Positions 26,410 to 35,312 of a DNA stretch of 64,000 nt are shown piece after piece. Made by a program: the position numbers and the translations under genes. Under the pieces are notes generated by a model. It saw only the letters and a list, made by a program, of their open reading frames with translations, searched no databases and was not told the DNA's origin. Each line of letters begins with the position of its first letter. Position 1 is the stretch's first letter. The stretch is from contig NZ_CP049246.1 of NCBI RefSeq assembly GCF_011046555.1, positions 806,001 through 870,000 of the forward strand, in the 5' to 3' direction. Source of the DNA: Sphingobacterium lactis (GTDB taxonomy: Bacteria > Bacteroidota > Bacteroidia > Sphingobacteriales > Sphingobacteriaceae).

Positions 26410-27723
26410 TTAGACCGTTTTCACGAATTTCTCGTCGTAGTTTTCGATATCCACAATATATCGGTTGCTGATCAGGAAGTCAAACAACGGCTTGGCTTCT
26501 GGCGATACCGGCATGTTCTTCGTGGTCACGATTTTCTCGTTCTTCTTGTCCAAATACGGGTAAGCATATAGTTTCACGTTCTTGCTGAACATTCCTGAAA
26601 TGTAGGTCAAGAGCTCGTTTGTATAGTTTTCCTTGTTGTAATTGTCGGAATTGAAGATGTTCTTCAAGTTGGATACGTTGGTCGCAATACCGATGTGTTT
26701 CGGGCGCAGGGTCTGCACGAATTCCGCCAAGTGGTTGTTCCGTCTGAAGTTGGACACCATGATGTTGTTCCCTGTGGAACATAGGTATTCGGCACGTTCC
26801 GCAAAATAGATCAGATCCTCGTCCGTAATGCTGGAATTCTCGTCCAGGACATTCCCCATCAGTACCTCGATCAGTACGACCGTATCTTCAGGAATGGCTC
26901 CCGTATTCTTCTTGAATTCCTCCACGGCAAGGTTGAAGAGGTCAAAGTTCGGGTTGGATTTCTGACGGTATTTTGTCCGGAGGATAATGATGTTCTTCTT
27001 GTACAGGTAATCCTTGATCTGCGCCGCTTTACCATCCGGTTTGAAGATGGCGGCCTTGGAGAATCCCTTCGCGATCAGGTACAGGTTCAATAAGCGTTCG
27101 TTTGCAGATTCGAATAAAGGACCTGAAACCTTGACTAAGTCGATTTCCACCGATCCTACAGAAAGGTTATCCACAAGGGATTCGATCATGGTCTGCGGGT
27201 TTTCCGCGTAATAGAAGGCCGCAAACACCAGGTTTACACCCAATATACCCAGCACTTTGGTCTGTAGTCGGTTGTCACTGTCCAATAAGCGGACGTGGAT
27301 GACGATATCGTTGGTTGGGCCGTCCACTTCGTGCTGGAAACGGATACCGATCCAACCGTGAGGCTCATTTGTTTTCGTAAAGTTTAAGGTGGTTACCGTG
27401 TCGGCAAAGGCAAAGAATTTTTTGTTGCAGTATTTCTCTCCGTGCAGGCGCTCGGTCAACAGTTCGTATTCATGGACGAGCATCTTGTTCAGGCGGGTCC
27501 TGCTGACGTAGCGTCCCGACTCCTCAACCCCATAGATGGCATCACTGAAGGCCATGTCATACGCGGAGATGGTCTTCGCGATGGTTCCCGATGCGGCTCC
27601 GGCCTCGAAGAAATTCCGTGCAACTTCCTGACCTGCTCCAATTTCCGCAAATGTACCGTAGATATCCGCGTTTAAGTTAATTTTAAGTGCCTTACGCTTG
27701 GTTTCGTAAATTTCTCTTGCCAT
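26410..27723 (-). CDS. Conserved Bacteroidota cytosolic protein of unknown function
   Basis: A 437-residue soluble protein with no signal peptide. It begins MAREIYETKRKALKINLN and continues DIYGTFAEIGAGQEVARNFF, a sequence I know as a highly conserved Bacteroidota family that databases have labelled as TonB-dependent receptor or nicotinate-nucleotide adenylyltransferase; neither label is supported by the sequence (no barrel, no plug, no HxGH nucleotidyltransferase motif). The middle (QTMIESLVDNLSVGSVEIDLVKVSGP) and C-half (FAERAEYLCSTGNNIMVSNFRR) read like alpha/beta repeats. The promoter box abuts the start codon. Function unknown. Confidence 0.8.
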   Translation of the reverse strand: MAREIYETKRKALKINLNADIYGTFAEIGAGQEVARNFFEAGAASGTIAKTISAYDMAFSDAIYGVEESGRYVSRTRLNKMLVHEYELLTERLHGEKYCNKKFFAFADTVTTLNFTKTNEPHGWIGIRFQHEVDGPTNDIVIHVRLLDSDNRLQTKVLGILGVNLVFAAFYYAENPQTMIESLVDNLSVGSVEIDLVKVSGPLFESANERLLNLYLIAKGFSKAAIFKPDGKAAQIKDYLYKKNIIILRTKYRQKSNPNFDLFNLAVEEFKKNTGAIPEDTVVLIEVLMGNVLDENSSITDEDLIYFAERAEYLCSTGNNIMVSNFRRNNHLAEFVQTLRPKHIGIATNVSNLKNIFNSDNYNKENYTNELLTYISGMFSKNVKLYAYPYLDKKNEKIVTTKNMPVSPEAKPLFDFLISNRYIVDIENYDEKFVKTV

Positions 27724-27727
27724 ACGG

Positions 27728-27735
27728 CAAAGGTA
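27728..27735 (-). promoter_or_regulatory. -7 box 4 bases before the start codon
   Basis: TACCTTTG on the minus strand, exact TAnnTTTG, separated from the ATG by only CCGT. The mRNA should be leaderless or nearly so. Confidence 0.55.
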
Positions 27736-27794
27736 AGAAAATAGCGTTAATTATTGTGGGAATTGGCGGGTGTAAAGAATAAAATTAGGCAAGA

Positions 27795-28337
27795 TTACAG
27801 CTTGCCTAACTTTTTTAAGGTATAGAATAGGGCCGCACTGTGCAGCGCCTGTCCGATTTTGTTTTCCAGGAGGAATTGCTTCGCTTCTTCGATGCTCATG
27901 TGCACCACCTCGATGTCTTCCGACGGATCCAGCTGCTGTTCCTGCACCTTCTTTCCACCTGTCAGTAGGTAGGTATAGGTCAAGTTGCCGGAAGTCGCCG
28001 GGTTGGCGAACAGCTCGCAGACGTAGGTGGCTTCGCCAAAAGCATAACCCGTTTCCTCCATCAGTTCGCGGCGTGCCGCGTATTCAGGATCTTCCCCTTC
28101 TTCCACAACACCCGCAGGGAGCTCCACCATCACCTCGTTGGCACCATGTCGGTATTGCCGAACGAACAGGATTTCTTCCTCTTCGGTAATACCGACCATA
28201 TTGACCCAAGTTGGGTACTCCAGCACATAGTACTCTTCCTTAATGTTGCCGTTGGGCATCTCTAGCTTGTCCACGCGCAAGGTCGCCCATGGCCGCTGAA
28301 TGATATAGGAAGAGTCCAATACTTTCCATTTTTCCAT
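27795..28337 (-). CDS. NUDIX hydrolase, ADP-ribose pyrophosphatase type
   Basis: A 180-residue NUDIX enzyme. The Nudix box reads GVVEEGEDPEYAARRELMEE followed by TGY (G-x5-E-x7-R-E-U-x-E-E-x-G-U). The N-terminal strand-swapped part (NIKEEYYVLEYPTWVNMVGI, FVRQYRHGANEVMVELPAG) matches ADP-ribose/NDP-sugar hydrolases such as NudF. Its start overlaps the phosphomutase stop by one base. Confidence 0.9.
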   Translation of the reverse strand: MEKWKVLDSSYIIQRPWATLRVDKLEMPNGNIKEEYYVLEYPTWVNMVGITEEEEILFVRQYRHGANEVMVELPAGVVEEGEDPEYAARRELMEETGYAFGEATYVCELFANPATSGNLTYTYLLTGGKKVQEQQLDPSEDIEVVHMSIEEAKQFLLENKIGQALHSAALFYTLKKLGKL

Positions 28338-30076
28338 TAGTCTTTTACGATATCGTCCATCATCAACCTAACTTTATCATCCAATCGGTTGGAAACTTGT
28401 CCGAACTCCGAAGTAAACTCCAACTGATCCTTCACCGAGCAATAGAATTTGATTTTCGGTTCGGTCCCGGAAGGGCGAGCAGAAATCACATCTCCATCCT
28501 TGGTGATAAATTGTAGTACATCCGATTTCGGAAGATCGATCTTGGACTTCTTGCCGCTCTGCATGTCCGTGGATTCACTGTGCTGATAATCGCGCACTTC
28601 AACCACTTCAATGCCGCCCAATGTTTTTGGCAGGTTTGCTCGCAGGTCCGCCATCATTTGCTTGATCTCGTCAGCACCGGCTTTGCCTTTCTTCGTTAGG
28701 GAGATCAATTTCTCCTTGTAGTAGCCATATTCCAGGTACAGCTTCATCAAGACATCATATAGCGATTTGCCTTCCTCCTTGAAGTATGCCGCCATTTCAG
28801 CGATGAATGCACAGGAGTTTACCGCGTCCTTATCGCGTACAAGGTCGCCGACCAGGAAGCCATAGCTTTCTTCACCACCCACCAGATACGTTTCTTTACC
28901 CAATAACTTGGTCATCACTTCTCCGATAAACTTGAATCCCGTCAGGGTCTCATAGCATTTGACATCGAATGATTTGGCGATATCGGCAAATAGGTTGGAC
29001 GTGACGATGGTTTTCACGATATATTGATTGTCCTTTAATTGACCGAGCTCTTTCTTGCTCGATAGCACGTAGTAGGTCAAGAGACTACCGATCTGGTTCC
29101 CATTGATCAACTGGAACTCTCCGGATGGTAATTTCACGGCTACACCCACGCGGTCAGCATCGGGATCCGTTGCCATCACCACGTCGGCATCGATTTCCTG
29201 ACCTTTCTGCATGGCCATGGACATCGCTTCTTCCTCTTCCGGATTTGGATAGACCACCGTTGGGAAATTGCCGTCAGGTTTGGATTGTTCATCCACCACC
29301 GTAACGTTGGTGAATCCCCACGCTTCCAACATCTTGGGAACAATGGTGATTCCCGTTCCATGGATCGGGGAATAAACGATCTTCAGATCCTTCTGTGCCT
29401 TTACGGCTTTCGGGTGCAAGCTCAATTTAAGGTTGGCATCGATATACAGTTGATCGAAATCTGCACCCACCATGTGGATGTTCTTCTCGTTGCGGTCGAA
29501 CTTGATGTCCTTCACGGAGGTAATGGCATTCACTTCCGTAATGACGTTCTTATCGTGCGGCGCCACCAACTGTCCGCCATCGTTCCAGTACGCTTTATAT
29601 CCGTTGTATTCCTTCGGGTTATGCGATGCGGTCAACATCACCCCGCCCTGACAGCCAAAATGGCGTACAGCGAAGGAAAGCATCGGTGTCGGTCTTAATT
29701 CCTCGAAGAGGTACACCTGAAAACCGTTCGCGGAAAAAACATCCGCTACGAGGTGACCGAAAGATTGCGAGTTGTTGCGGCTATCGTACGATACGGCCAC
29801 TTTGATCTCTTCCTTCGGAAATTCCTTCTTCAGGTAGTTGGCCAACCCTTGGGTCGCCTTGCCGATCGTGTATTTATTCATCCGGTTGGATCCCACGCCC
29901 ATAATGCCGCGCAGACCGCCTGTACCGAACTCCAATTCCTTGTAAAAGGAATCGAGCAGTTCCGTTTCCTGTTCCTGATCGATCAGGTCCTGGACATTCT
30001 TTACGGTTTCAGCATCGTATTCGTCTGAAAGCCATTGATTTACTCTTGCTTGTGTGTCTTTATCTAAATTGCCCAT
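28337..30076 (-). CDS. Phosphohexomutase (phosphoglucomutase/phosphomannomutase family)
   Basis: A 579-residue alpha-D-phosphohexomutase that moves phosphate between C1 and C6 of a hexose. The four family signatures are present: catalytic serine in MLTASHNPKEYNGYK, metal loop ATDPDADRVGV, sugar-specificity loop GGEESYGFLVGD, and phosphate-binding RPSGTEPKIKFY. The length (about 580) fits the PGM2-like class of Gram-positives and Bacteroidota rather than the 450-residue ManB class. Probably glucose-1-phosphate/6-phosphate. Confidence 0.94.
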   Translation of the reverse strand: MGNLDKDTQARVNQWLSDEYDAETVKNVQDLIDQEQETELLDSFYKELEFGTGGLRGIMGVGSNRMNKYTIGKATQGLANYLKKEFPKEEIKVAVSYDSRNNSQSFGHLVADVFSANGFQVYLFEELRPTPMLSFAVRHFGCQGGVMLTASHNPKEYNGYKAYWNDGGQLVAPHDKNVITEVNAITSVKDIKFDRNEKNIHMVGADFDQLYIDANLKLSLHPKAVKAQKDLKIVYSPIHGTGITIVPKMLEAWGFTNVTVVDEQSKPDGNFPTVVYPNPEEEEAMSMAMQKGQEIDADVVMATDPDADRVGVAVKLPSGEFQLINGNQIGSLLTYYVLSSKKELGQLKDNQYIVKTIVTSNLFADIAKSFDVKCYETLTGFKFIGEVMTKLLGKETYLVGGEESYGFLVGDLVRDKDAVNSCAFIAEMAAYFKEEGKSLYDVLMKLYLEYGYYKEKLISLTKKGKAGADEIKQMMADLRANLPKTLGGIEVVEVRDYQHSESTDMQSGKKSKIDLPKSDVLQFITKDGDVISARPSGTEPKIKFYCSVKDQLEFTSEFGQVSNRLDDKVRLMMDDIVKD

Positions 30077-30115
30077 AAGGTGCTCATTAATTTCGTTGTG
30101 ATCGGGTTGATGTGC

Positions 30116-30766
30116 TTATGCGTCGCAGTTTCCGTAGGAACGGTCCAGCAGGGTAACATACCATGCGCCATCAAATTGTTTAACATGGAAAATCAAAAAG
30201 TGTTCTTCCGCAGGGTTCAAAATGACACGGAAACTTCCATTTTCCAGGTTGCTGATCTGGGCTTTCATGGTATCGTCGAATTTAACCTCGTTATATTCAT
30301 CCTGGAACTTGGCGATGGTTTCCAGAACCTGCGTTTTGCTGGTGCTGGTGGAATCGCAGAAGAACCCCAATTTCGTCCATTTATCGGTGTCGCATTGGAA
30401 TTCCGGTAGGGCTTCAAATGTCAATACCTTATCGTTCGGGAAGGTGGTGTAGGGATAGGATTCCGGAACGGGTTTGCTGAAATCCAGACTGTCCACTACC
30501 GTAAAGTTATCCATGGCGCCCGGGCGGTACACAATGGCAATGCCATGGTCCGGATGGATGAGCGCATTCGCCTTTCCATTGTCCTGACTTTGGTAGGCAC
30601 GCACGAACCGGGTGATGACCTCAGAAATCTGCTGAATCTTCTCCGGGTTATCCAGCGCCACGCGGGTCACGGTATCCGTAGCACCACTGGCTTGCTTTTG
30701 TTTGTTGTTACAGGAGCCCAGGAAGAGGGTAAGGGCCACAAAGAACAGGATGTATTTTCTGATCAT
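30116..30766 (-). CDS. Lipoprotein of unknown function
   Basis: A 216-residue lipoprotein. I choose the ATG at 30766 (MIRKYILFFVALTLFLGSC), giving a lipobox LGSC; residues upstream in frame are not signal-like. The mature part has no domain I can name; it contains ITRFVRAYQSQDNGKANALIHPDHGI, a pattern seen in NTF2-like folds, and ends with FHVKQFDGAWYVTLLDRSYG, which supports a SnoaL/NTF2-like interpretation only weakly. Between phosphomutase (39 bases) and dienoyl-CoA reductase (2 bases). Confidence 0.7.
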   Translation of the reverse strand: MIRKYILFFVALTLFLGSCNNKQKQASGATDTVTRVALDNPEKIQQISEVITRFVRAYQSQDNGKANALIHPDHGIAIVYRPGAMDNFTVVDSLDFSKPVPESYPYTTFPNDKVLTFEALPEFQCDTDKWTKLGFFCDSTSTSKTQVLETIAKFQDEYNEVKFDDTMKAQISNLENGSFRVILNPAEEHFLIFHVKQFDGAWYVTLLDRSYGNCDA

Positions 30767-30768
30767 GA

Positions 30769-31641
30769 TTATTTGTTGTTTTTCCGTATAGTTTGTTCGA
30801 TGGTATCCCACATTTCTGCAGGGATGGCTTCCATGCCGTTCATCTGTCCGGCGCCTTGCAACCATTCACCACCATCGATGCTGATGATCTCCCCATTGAT
30901 ATAGCCGGCAAAGTCCGATATCAGGAACGCCGCTAAATTAGCCAATTCTTGGTGTTCCCCAACACGTTTCAATGGAACACGGTTCTTAAAGTCGAATTTT
31001 TGTGCCAATTCTCCCGGAAGGAGTCTATCCCACGCCCCTTTGGTCGGGAATGGACCTGGCGCAATCGCGTTGTGGCGAATGCCGTATTTTCCCCATTCCA
31101 CCGCTAAGGACTTGGTCAGGGTGACCACGCCGCCCTTGGCAACTGCAGAAGGTACAACATAGCCGGAACCTGTGAAAGCATAGGTGGTCACAATGTTCAG
31201 TACATTCGCCTCCTGTTTATTCTCGATCCAGCGCTTGCCAAATTCCAGCGTACAGTTGACCGTACCCTTCAGCACGATGTCGATGATCGTGGAGAATGCA
31301 TTCGCCGAAAGGCGCTCCGTTGGGGAAATGAAATTGCCGGCAGCATTGTTCACCAGCACATCCACACGGCCGAAGATCTCCTCCGCCTTTTCGCGCATCA
31401 GTTTTATCTCCTCTGTCGAACGGATATCGCAGGCAACCGGCAGTACCGGATTGCCGGTCTTCGCCTGTATTTCCTTGGCCGTTTCTTCCAACACCTCCAA
31501 TTTCCGGCTGCTGATGACCACATTGGCGCCAAGCTCCGAAAAATAGGTGGACATGGCTTTTCCCAGTCCTGTTCCGCCACCCGTTACCACAACGGTCTTG
31601 CCCTTGAGGGCATCTTTCTGTAAGGCTCCTTGTACTGCCAT
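30769..31641 (-). CDS. 2,4-dienoyl-CoA reductase-type short-chain dehydrogenase
   Basis: A 290-residue SDR most like peroxisomal 2,4-dienoyl-CoA reductase, an auxiliary enzyme for beta-oxidation of unsaturated fatty acids. The NADPH site is VVVTGGGTGLGKAMS (about 18-31), the NNAAGNF motif is intact, and the usual catalytic YxxxK is replaced by S-A-V-A-K in VVPSAVAKGGVV, as in that subgroup; LAVEWGKYGIRHNAIAPGPF follows. It is flanked by an enoyl-CoA hydratase gene (4-base gap), which supports a fatty acid role. Confidence 0.9.
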   Translation of the reverse strand: MAVQGALQKDALKGKTVVVTGGGTGLGKAMSTYFSELGANVVISSRKLEVLEETAKEIQAKTGNPVLPVACDIRSTEEIKLMREKAEEIFGRVDVLVNNAAGNFISPTERLSANAFSTIIDIVLKGTVNCTLEFGKRWIENKQEANVLNIVTTYAFTGSGYVVPSAVAKGGVVTLTKSLAVEWGKYGIRHNAIAPGPFPTKGAWDRLLPGELAQKFDFKNRVPLKRVGEHQELANLAAFLISDFAGYINGEIISIDGGEWLQGAGQMNGMEAIPAEMWDTIEQTIRKNNK

Positions 31642-31645
31642 ATAT

Positions 31646-32410
31646 TTATTTTTTTGTCAGATTAGTAATGATTGTCTGTAGGATGCTCCGCGTTGATGGT
31701 CGCCACCACTGCTCCAAGACCTGGTCGATGGCCGCACCTTTGGTCGCTTCAATATGCTGCAGCAGTCCCTTGCGGATATTCTGTTTCGACGATTGCCACG
31801 CATGTCGCTCAAATTGCATGTATTGTTTTGCCTTCCGCGTTGCGGTGTTCATGATGATATCAAAATCGACCACCTCATCCAGCAACCCGACCGAAAGCCC
31901 TTCCTGCGGTGTCAATAACTTCCCTTCCAATAGGAACCGTGCGGCATTGCCCGATCCGATCCAGAAACTGTACAGTTCATAGATGCTGTTCGGCACGATG
32001 ATGCCAACGGGAACTTCGTTCAGGCCGATAATGTATTCCCCCGCACTCATGATGCGGTAGTCCGAACATAGAGCCAACACACAGCCACCAGCAGGCGAAT
32101 GCCCGGTAATTGCCGAGATCAAGGGCTTCCGGAAGGAAACCATCTCCTGAATCAAAGAAATAAACTTATCCCAGAATGTACGCATCTGCGCTTCATCGTA
32201 TTGGAACAGCGTGATCAGGTCTAAACCTGAGGTGAAGAACCCCTCTTTCCCGTAGAGAACAACCGCCTGAACGCTCTCGTCTTCCGCCAATCGGCTGAAG
32301 GTTTCGGAGAGTTCCTCGATCATTTCCAAGTGCATCGCATTGGATTTCCCACGGTCCAATTGGAGGTAGCATATATTATCGGTTACCTGTGTTTTTGTAA
32401 ATGTGCTCAT
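31646..32410 (-). CDS. Enoyl-CoA hydratase/isomerase family protein
   Basis: A 254-residue crotonase-fold protein. Oxyanion-hole segments: KEGFFTSGLDLITLF (about 55-69) and ITGHSPAGGCVLALCSDYRIM (about 104-124); one acidic residue sits in GLNEVPVGIIVP. Trimeric crotonase fold expected; substrate not identifiable. It is first in an operon with the dienoyl-CoA reductase. A strong hairpin lies after the next upstream gene's end. Confidence 0.88.
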   Translation of the reverse strand: MSTFTKTQVTDNICYLQLDRGKSNAMHLEMIEELSETFSRLAEDESVQAVVLYGKEGFFTSGLDLITLFQYDEAQMRTFWDKFISLIQEMVSFRKPLISAITGHSPAGGCVLALCSDYRIMSAGEYIIGLNEVPVGIIVPNSIYELYSFWIGSGNAARFLLEGKLLTPQEGLSVGLLDEVVDFDIIMNTATRKAKQYMQFERHAWQSSKQNIRKGLLQHIEATKGAAIDQVLEQWWRPSTRSILQTIITNLTKK

Positions 32411-32470
32411 ATTGAAAGTTTACGTGCTATGATTATCGAAATTTACGTAAAAAATATGCTACATGACAAA

Positions 32471-32510
32471 TAAACAGTCCTTATTTGCGCCAAAAAGGAC
32501 TGTTTATTTT
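32471..32510. terminator. Hairpin terminator between plug-domain gene and enoyl-CoA hydratase
   Basis: TAAACAGTCCTT pairs with AAGGACTGTTTA around a 14-base loop. On the minus strand it follows the plug-domain gene; read this way it ends that transcript before the fatty acid genes. Confidence 0.75.
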
Positions 32511-32538
32511 AACGGCGTAGCGTATTGTTGATGGTGAA

Positions 32539-35211
32539 TTACTGGACCTCAATTGTTTTGATGGCATGAACGATCCGACCATGGGTATCGATCCCTTCCA
32601 CGATGATACGGTAGGTGCCTGGTTGGTCCGAGGTATAGAAGTCGAACTGTGCCTTTCCCTGCTTATCCGTGATGATATTGGGCTCCCAATGGATTGTTGT
32701 CCGCTGGTCGTTCTGGAACTGCTGTGTCGACCCTGTGGCATAGGAAGGTTTATAGAATTCCTTCGTGATGGAGATCCCCGGTGGCGTGATGGCCAAAATC
32801 CCCGTCGGGTTGTAGGCTGGTGAACTGATGGCATCGCGTCCAGTTTTCGACGTGATAATAATCACACCGTTACCACCGAAGCTACCGTAGATTGCTGTGT
32901 ATTCCGGGGAACGGAGCACCTCGATACTCTGCACATCAAACGGCGTAATCTGATCCAGCATATCCGCCTCCACGTACATCCCATCCAGAATTACCTGCAT
33001 TTCGGAATTGCTGCGCATGCTGAAGGGTTTCCCGTTTCTGAAGTCCACGCCCGTCAGGCGGCCAGTAAGGCAAGCGGCGAGGGTGACACAATTGCCCAAT
33101 TCATCGGCCGTGATGGTTTGGTTCGCGCGGCCAGGGCCATTCAGGTTGGAGGAGTTCTCGGAAGCCTTAGGTCGCTCCCGACGGATAACGATCTCCTCGA
33201 TCAGAATCGCCTGATCCATTAACCCTTTCTGTTCCAGTTCCCGATGGAAGGATTTGTTGGCCTCCAGGAACTGCTGGTAGGTGCTGTTGATATCTTTGCG
33301 AATGCCATTGGCACTCAGGTTCATGTCTACCGGAGGTCCCAACCGGGGGGCATAGTGGATATCCACGTTGTTCTTGCCCTTTTGATTTCTTGCGGAAAGC
33401 AGGAACTTGACGCTGTCGGGATAGATCAAGTCCTGAAACAGGAATTCGCCCTGCTCATTGGTGACCGTATCGATAAAGTCAAAAAAGTCGTTGGTGGAAA
33501 TCAATTGCAGGGGAGCCTTCGGTACAGGCGCCTTTCGGCCAACCCGACGTACTGACCCGGCAATGCTGAGTCCTTTTTCCGGTGCAAAGGCCGGTTGGAC
33601 GCCGATCAGCGAATCCAACTTGTCTACATTGATCTTCCGCCACGCCTGCGTCAGCATCAGCTCGTCCATTTCCTTTTCGCGAATGCGGCCATCCGGCAGG
33701 AAATAGGAACCTGGTTTTTCTATATAGCCCTGAATATCCCCATGCAGAAAAAGCGAACTGAGGATATTGCCATTGACTTCAGCTTCATCTTGGTAATTGT
33801 TCATGTTGACCACGGCTGCAGAAAGGGCTGCCACGCGCGCGGTATCGGTTTCATGACCGACTTGGATGGTGTTGCTCACCAATTCCCGTTGCCCGTAGGA
33901 TGGCTTGTTTTGCTGAATGGTAAAGGGCAAGTTGCTCGATTGTTCATACTGGAAAACCGCGCGTTCCGCCAAGGGAATGAATTGCTGATTCAATAGGGTG
34001 ACGGTGAGTACACCGGTCGGTATGTTCTCTTTTGGAATGGTGAATAGGACATTCCGTTGTCCGGCTTTCTGTTTCGCCATGTATAGGATATTGCCCAGGT
34101 GCTGCAGGCAGACATACAGGTCCTCGCGGTTGACCTTGCTTTCTGACATGTTCGCCTGTACGAAGAGTTTCTTGCTGTCGCCCGTATTCAATGCCAGCGA
34201 ATAACCTTCCTCGACTATACCGCTGAGGGGCTGCTCTTGGGTGGTGCCATCACTAAATTGCACCTGTACGGTGTAGGTTTCTCCCTTCGCGATGGGGGTG
34301 TTCACCGAACCCATACCCAAGTTATTCAATGTTACGGTTGTTGCAACCTCCTTTTTCGAGGTCAGTACCTGGACAGTTGCCGGAATGCCCAAGCCATTTG
34401 GATTGAGGGCCTTAAATGCGATTCTATTGACCTCGTCTGCAAGCAGAACACCGCCTTCCGGAAAATATTGCAGGCTGTTCTGCGCATGGAAACCGGCAGT
34501 AACGATCTGTTTCTTGACGATGGACTTGTTTATATTGGTAAAGCGCAGGGCAATGGTCTTACCCCTGTTCTTGTCTGTCACGCGGATTTTCAGTGTCCCG
34601 TCGGACGCGATTCCCTCCCTGCCGCGATCGATCACGTTGTCTCCATCCAACACCTCGTAGTGGACCGTGGTTTTTGGCCAATCCCCACCCTGTGGGTTCA
34701 CCAGGTGCAGGCGGTAATATTCCTTGCCTTCCTCGGTGATCAGGCTGCTGCTGCTCGCCACATTATCCGAACGCAGGTTTCCGATATTGATAATTTTCTC
34801 AAAGAAATAGCTGGTCGGTGCATTCCGCATCCAATTGGTGTAGGCGCGCATCCTGTAGGATCCCTCCACCAGGGTATCCACCAGTTCGATATCCCCCATG
34901 CCCACCCCCGAGAAAACGGTGTTGATCTTCTTGGAAACTATGGCACCCGAAGGGTCGATCAGTTCGACATAGGCGATGTTGGAGAGCTGCGACAGGCTAT
35001 TGCGCAAACCCAGCGTTGAATAGAGCTTGTAGAAAATGGTTTCCCCCGCACCATAGATCTCCCGATCGGTCTGCATGTGGATTTTCTCCTGTGGGTTATT
35101 GGCCGCATAGGAATCCATCTGCTGTTGGAAGACATGGGTTTGTGCCGATAAGAAAATAGGGGATAGGGAGCTGCAGAGTAGAATAATCAGGGCTATAAAA
35201 TGCTTCATCAT
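32539..35211 (-). CDS. Exported plug-domain protein with macroglobulin-like domains, no beta-barrel
   Basis: An 890-residue exported protein with a signal peptide ending near SPIFLSAQ. The start is the ATG at 35211 (35208 possible); the TTG one codon earlier is less likely. Order of parts: MG2-like domain (QTDREIYGAGETIFYKLYS, about 45-65), several Ig/MG-like sheets, a CarboxypepD_reg-like insert (about 560-640), a TonB-receptor plug (DELGNCVTLAACLTGRLTGV ... MQVILDGMYV ... GGNGVIIITSKTG, about 700-800) and a final MG-like domain (KQGKAQFDFYTSDQPGTYRI). The 22-strand barrel is missing, so it is not a transporter; this is a known Bacteroidota family without an assigned role. Confidence 0.85.
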   Translation of the reverse strand: MMKHFIALIILLCSSLSPIFLSAQTHVFQQQMDSYAANNPQEKIHMQTDREIYGAGETIFYKLYSTLGLRNSLSQLSNIAYVELIDPSGAIVSKKINTVFSGVGMGDIELVDTLVEGSYRMRAYTNWMRNAPTSYFFEKIINIGNLRSDNVASSSSLITEEGKEYYRLHLVNPQGGDWPKTTVHYEVLDGDNVIDRGREGIASDGTLKIRVTDKNRGKTIALRFTNINKSIVKKQIVTAGFHAQNSLQYFPEGGVLLADEVNRIAFKALNPNGLGIPATVQVLTSKKEVATTVTLNNLGMGSVNTPIAKGETYTVQVQFSDGTTQEQPLSGIVEEGYSLALNTGDSKKLFVQANMSESKVNREDLYVCLQHLGNILYMAKQKAGQRNVLFTIPKENIPTGVLTVTLLNQQFIPLAERAVFQYEQSSNLPFTIQQNKPSYGQRELVSNTIQVGHETDTARVAALSAAVVNMNNYQDEAEVNGNILSSLFLHGDIQGYIEKPGSYFLPDGRIREKEMDELMLTQAWRKINVDKLDSLIGVQPAFAPEKGLSIAGSVRRVGRKAPVPKAPLQLISTNDFFDFIDTVTNEQGEFLFQDLIYPDSVKFLLSARNQKGKNNVDIHYAPRLGPPVDMNLSANGIRKDINSTYQQFLEANKSFHRELEQKGLMDQAILIEEIVIRRERPKASENSSNLNGPGRANQTITADELGNCVTLAACLTGRLTGVDFRNGKPFSMRSNSEMQVILDGMYVEADMLDQITPFDVQSIEVLRSPEYTAIYGSFGGNGVIIITSKTGRDAISSPAYNPTGILAITPPGISITKEFYKPSYATGSTQQFQNDQRTTIHWEPNIITDKQGKAQFDFYTSDQPGTYRIIVEGIDTHGRIVHAIKTIEVQ

Positions 35212-35300
35212 CAAGCTGGTTAATATTCTATAATTATACGAAATTCTTTAAAAAGTTCACAAAAGAAATTTTAAAGAGCGGAATTTCTCATCTGCTTCAA

Positions 35301-35308
35301 TATCTTTG
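35301..35308 (+). promoter_or_regulatory. -7 box directly before purD
   Basis: TATCTTTG, exact TAnnTTTG, 4 bases before the ATG (35313). Confidence 0.55.
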
Positions 35309-35312
35309 CGGT

